Positions 61,636 to 64,000 of a stretch of 64,000 nucleotides of DNA are shown one piece after another. The notes beneath the pieces were generated by a model that saw nothing but the letters and a program-made list of their open reading frames with translations, searched no databases and was not told the DNA's origin. The stretch's first letter is position 1. Every line of letters starts with the position of its first letter. This stretch comes from an uncultured Bacteroidales bacterium (GTDB lineage Bacteria > Bacteroidota > Bacteroidia > Bacteroidales > WCHB1-69): positions 186,001-250,000 of the forward strand of contig CAJOFJ010000001.1 in the NCBI GenBank assembly GCA_905233625.1. Direction: 5' to 3'. The position numbers and the translations under genes were made by a program.

Positions 61636-64000
61636 TTATTTTTCAATAACCATCTTCTTGCTCAGCACAGTATCCTCGAACTGGAGGGTATAAATATACA
61701 TGCCTGCGGCAAATGAAGAGGTGTTCAAATCGATATGATTCTCACCAAATTGAGCGTTGAGCTGTTCACTGAACAATTTCTGTCCTGTCAGGGAGAACAC
61801 TTCAATCACAGCCTGGCCTGCAGTCGGTGCCAGGAAGCTGATACGGGTCTTGTCGTCAGCCGGATTAGGTATATTCTGATACAACACAAGTCCGCCCGTC
61901 TTTTCATAAGCCTCTACACCTGTAGGTGTCGCACATGGGTGAATCGTATAGAGATCATTATAAGGATTGTTATCCTGATCAAGAATGACACGCACCTTGA
62001 AATCGAAGAAGTCGGAAGTGGAGAACACCTCGAAAGCGCCGGTGAAGGTGTAATCCATACTTTCTCCAGGCATCAGATACAACCTCTCTCCTTCAACCAC
62101 CGGAGCAGTCCATGTCTCAGTGATGGAAACCACATCGTAGCCGACCTTCATCTCACCATAAATGTCGAATGACTCAACGGGAGCACGTCCTTCATTTATA
62201 ATAGTAACCACAGGATGAATAGAGTCGCCATACACCACACAGGAGCCGTCTGGATCTCTGAAGTCGTATGGATATAAAATGTCAGCCACACCGATATCCG
62301 GCTTACCATGTCCGAAGTTGATATCATCAAGTGCGATATCCATCATACGGGTATGTGCCTTGGTTCTGAATCTGACCTTAGCCACCTCATCATTGTTGCT
62401 GAACATCACCGTTCTTTGCTTCCAAGATGCGTTACATGAAGTTTGAGTAGGACCAACCACGGAGTCGACTGTGACGAAAGACTTATCATCACCCGTACCC
62501 ACCTGAACCAAGAGCGTTCCTGTAGCATTGTCTGCACCAAAGATATGCTCCCAGTATTCCATCTGGATGGGATAACCGTCACGATAATGCAAATCAATAC
62601 AGCTGGTAGTCAGTGTCGTATAAACCGTTGTTGAAGTCTGGTTGCTCTTACCCGCAGCCACTGCAAACTGGCCCATATTATTGCTTGAATGGTCTTGTGC
62701 CGGACCTGCGTTAGGATTATTGGCCGCCGGAGCGGTCTGGATATTCCACTTATAGGCGCTGTTGGAGGAATGAACTGTCCAGAATTCTGTGAACGGAGAT
62801 TCGGGATCAGTAATAGTTTCATCAAATGTTTCCAGATGAGGCATTGCGGTATCCACAGGCAAATTGCCTACAGAGAAGCTCGTCTTCCACTCATTATTGA
62901 TATCGTATTCATCCGGCATATAAGTCAAGCTCGTGTTAACATCATAACTGCCCACCACACCAAAGTTAGCTGCCGGAATGGTATAAACCTTCGTTTCACC
63001 AGCTGCAATGGTACCATGGCTGACCGTATGTGTATAAGAACCTTGAACAGCACCAGTAACCTCTGCCGAGAGCAACATAGGATTAGAAATGGTGAACGTC
63101 TGTGCGTTAACACCGGTATTCTTTACATAAACCTTGATATTAGCACGATTATCGGGACAGGAGACACCTGAAGGCTGCAAGTAGCCCACCACTGCCAAGT
63201 CATTGTTGTAGGCGCCTCTGATGGTCACCATATAGTCTTCTGTTTCACCCTGTGAATAATAACCACAACCTGTATTGGCCACCGTCGAAGCGGTAGATGC
63301 CACCACTCTCATCAAAGTAGCACCCTCCGACGCTGTTTCAGGAATGGTGATATACGCTTCGGAAGTAGCATTCTCCGGATGCTGGTTATTGAAGGTATTC
63401 GCTGTAATATTGACAACCCTTTCGTTATTTGCGGTGGTCAAATCAAACGCACCATTTCTGTTAAAGTCAATGAAGACATACTTGAATAGTTTCGCGCCAC
63501 TGTTGCCCGTGAAGGCGTTCGTAATGCTAATTGGATAGGTCTGTCCCTTTACCAATACAGCCGGAGCAACCGTTTGGGTATAATCTGTATAAGCAACGGT
63601 ATCCGCTGTTCCGAATGGAGACCAACTTGCCGGGAGCGGAAGATTGTCAATACCGGCGAATGTCACATTGGCAATGCTCGGACTTGCCGCATTCTGAGCA
63701 CCCGACTCACAAACTTCTTTCATCAACATGATAGTGACAGTATCGTTACTCTGATGATTGTCGCCAGCACAAGTCACATACACTTTGAATGATTTCTGGA
63801 AATAAATTCCAGACAAATCGGCAGGGGCGGCGAACGAATATGTCACCGTACCATTGCTCGGCACATTGATCGGGTTATTAACCGTGACAGGAGCCTGACC
63901 TTCCAGCTGATAACTCAGGCTGTAGTTGCTGGCAACATTGCTACCATGATTAGCCAACTGAACAGTCACAGTCTCATTATTTGTATAGGCAGGATTCGGG
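61636..64000 (-). CDS. T9SS-sorted surface protein with GEVED domain, N-terminus missing
   Basis: At least 788 residues are visible; the frame stays open to the right edge of the window, so the N-terminus and signal lie outside. Domains in order: CARDB-like strands (LANHGSNVASNYSLSY), a GEVED domain (YVFIDFNRNGAFDL ... GYYSQGETEDYMVTI), a second CARDB-like module, a jelly roll of the MAM/cleaved-adhesin type (LETFDE ... MMDIALDDINFG), another beta-sandwich and a C-terminal T9SS sorting domain (LYQNIPNPADD ... GMYIYTLQFE ... KKMVIEK). It is a secreted or surface-anchored protein, possibly an adhesin or the C-terminal part of an enzyme; no catalytic domain is visible inside the window. Confidence 0.9.
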   Translation of the reverse strand, partial: PNPAYTNNETVTVQLANHGSNVASNYSLSYQLEGQAPVTVNNPINVPSNGTVTYSFAAPADLSGIYFQKSFKVYVTCAGDNHQSNDTVTIMLMKEVCESGAQNAASPSIANVTFAGIDNLPLPASWSPFGTADTVAYTDYTQTVAPAVLVKGQTYPISITNAFTGNSGAKLFKYVFIDFNRNGAFDLTTANNERVVNITANTFNNQHPENATSEAYITIPETASEGATLMRVVASTASTVANTGCGYYSQGETEDYMVTIRGAYNNDLAVVGYLQPSGVSCPDNRANIKVYVKNTGVNAQTFTISNPMLLSAEVTGAVQGSYTHTVSHGTIAAGETKVYTIPAANFGVVGSYDVNTSLTYMPDEYDINNEWKTSFSVGNLPVDTAMPHLETFDETITDPESPFTEFWTVHSSNSAYKWNIQTAPAANNPNAGPAQDHSSNNMGQFAVAAGKSNQTSTTVYTTLTTSCIDLHYRDGYPIQMEYWEHIFGADNATGTLLVQVGTGDDKSFVTVDSVVGPTQTSCNASWKQRTVMFSNNDEVAKVRFRTKAHTRMMDIALDDINFGHGKPDIGVADILYPYDFRDPDGSCVVYGDSIHPVVTIINEGRAPVESFDIYGEMKVGYDVVSITETWTAPVVEGERLYLMPGESMDYTFTGAFEVFSTSDFFDFKVRVILDQDNNPYNDLYTIHPCATPTGVEAYEKTGGLVLYQNIPNPADDKTRISFLAPTAGQAVIEVFSLTGQKLFSEQLNAQFGENHIDLNTSSFAAGMYIYTLQFEDTVLSKKMVIEK

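Overview
The window comes from a Bacteroidota genome, most likely an anaerobic member of the Bacteroidales. The evidence is Bacteroidota-type -7 boxes (TAnnTTTGC) just upstream of many starts, type IX secretion system (T9SS) parts (PorD- and PorT-like) with three T9SS-sorted cargo proteins, tandem DUF1573 proteins, a BT_3928-type DoxX protein, a Bacteroidota-type RNA polymerase omega subunit, and a ferredoxin-dependent 2-oxoacid oxidoreductase (KorAB), which suits anaerobic metabolism. The genus cannot be fixed from the sequence alone.

Layout. 1-4.8 kb (minus): end of a thioredoxin-family-like exported protein, an exported alpha/beta hydrolase, and an operon DUF3127 - NlpC/P60 - GNAT - mltG. 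4.9-5.2 kb: a palindromic repeat cluster. 5.4-18.2 kb: one giant gene (4,250 residues) for a secreted repeat adhesin with a T9SS sorting domain. 18.3-28.4 kb: bamD - rpoZ - coaBC - porD - recN - beta-barrel - gingipain-like C25 protease - DUF1599. 28.4-30.3 kb: an accessory lipoprotein gene bracketed by inverted copies of a dispersed repeat. 30.3-38.8 kb: DoxX, then a tight operon prolyl oligopeptidase - queH - porT - glyS - M16 protease - TPR lipoprotein. 38.8-45.8 kb (minus): outer membrane receptor, LpxD-like, efp, PAS protein, phosphohexomutase and an unknown gene. 45.9-54.6 kb (plus): rimO, a TerB/J-domain protein, a coiled-coil protein, zapA, a 6S RNA candidate, rny, ftsB, aroQ, two DUF1573 proteins, tmRNA and a DUF2079 membrane protein. 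54.7-64 kb: ung, purH, an ORF6N gene bracketed by inverted repeats with a deleted second copy beside it, korB/korA (korA frameshifted), and a partial T9SS-sorted protein.

How it fits together. Envelope biology dominates: T9SS parts (PorD, PorT) and T9SS clients (giant adhesin, C25 protease, GEVED protein), outer membrane assembly (BamD), and wall and lipid A functions (MltG, NlpC/P60, LpxD-like). Housekeeping for translation (glyS, efp, rimO, queH, tmRNA), division (zapA, ftsB) and RNA decay (rny) is interleaved.

The most notable signals are the giant adhesin with about 19 Ig-like and about 42 Cys-Asp-Ser repeats; two single-gene islands bracketed by inverted copies of the same repeat, always with the same end facing inward; a decayed ORF6N duplicate; a frameshifting deletion in korA; intergenic-type repeat sequence translated inside an NlpC/P60 gene; and BamD without an obvious lipobox. 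I do not see a convincing defence island, CRISPR array, prophage or transposase gene.
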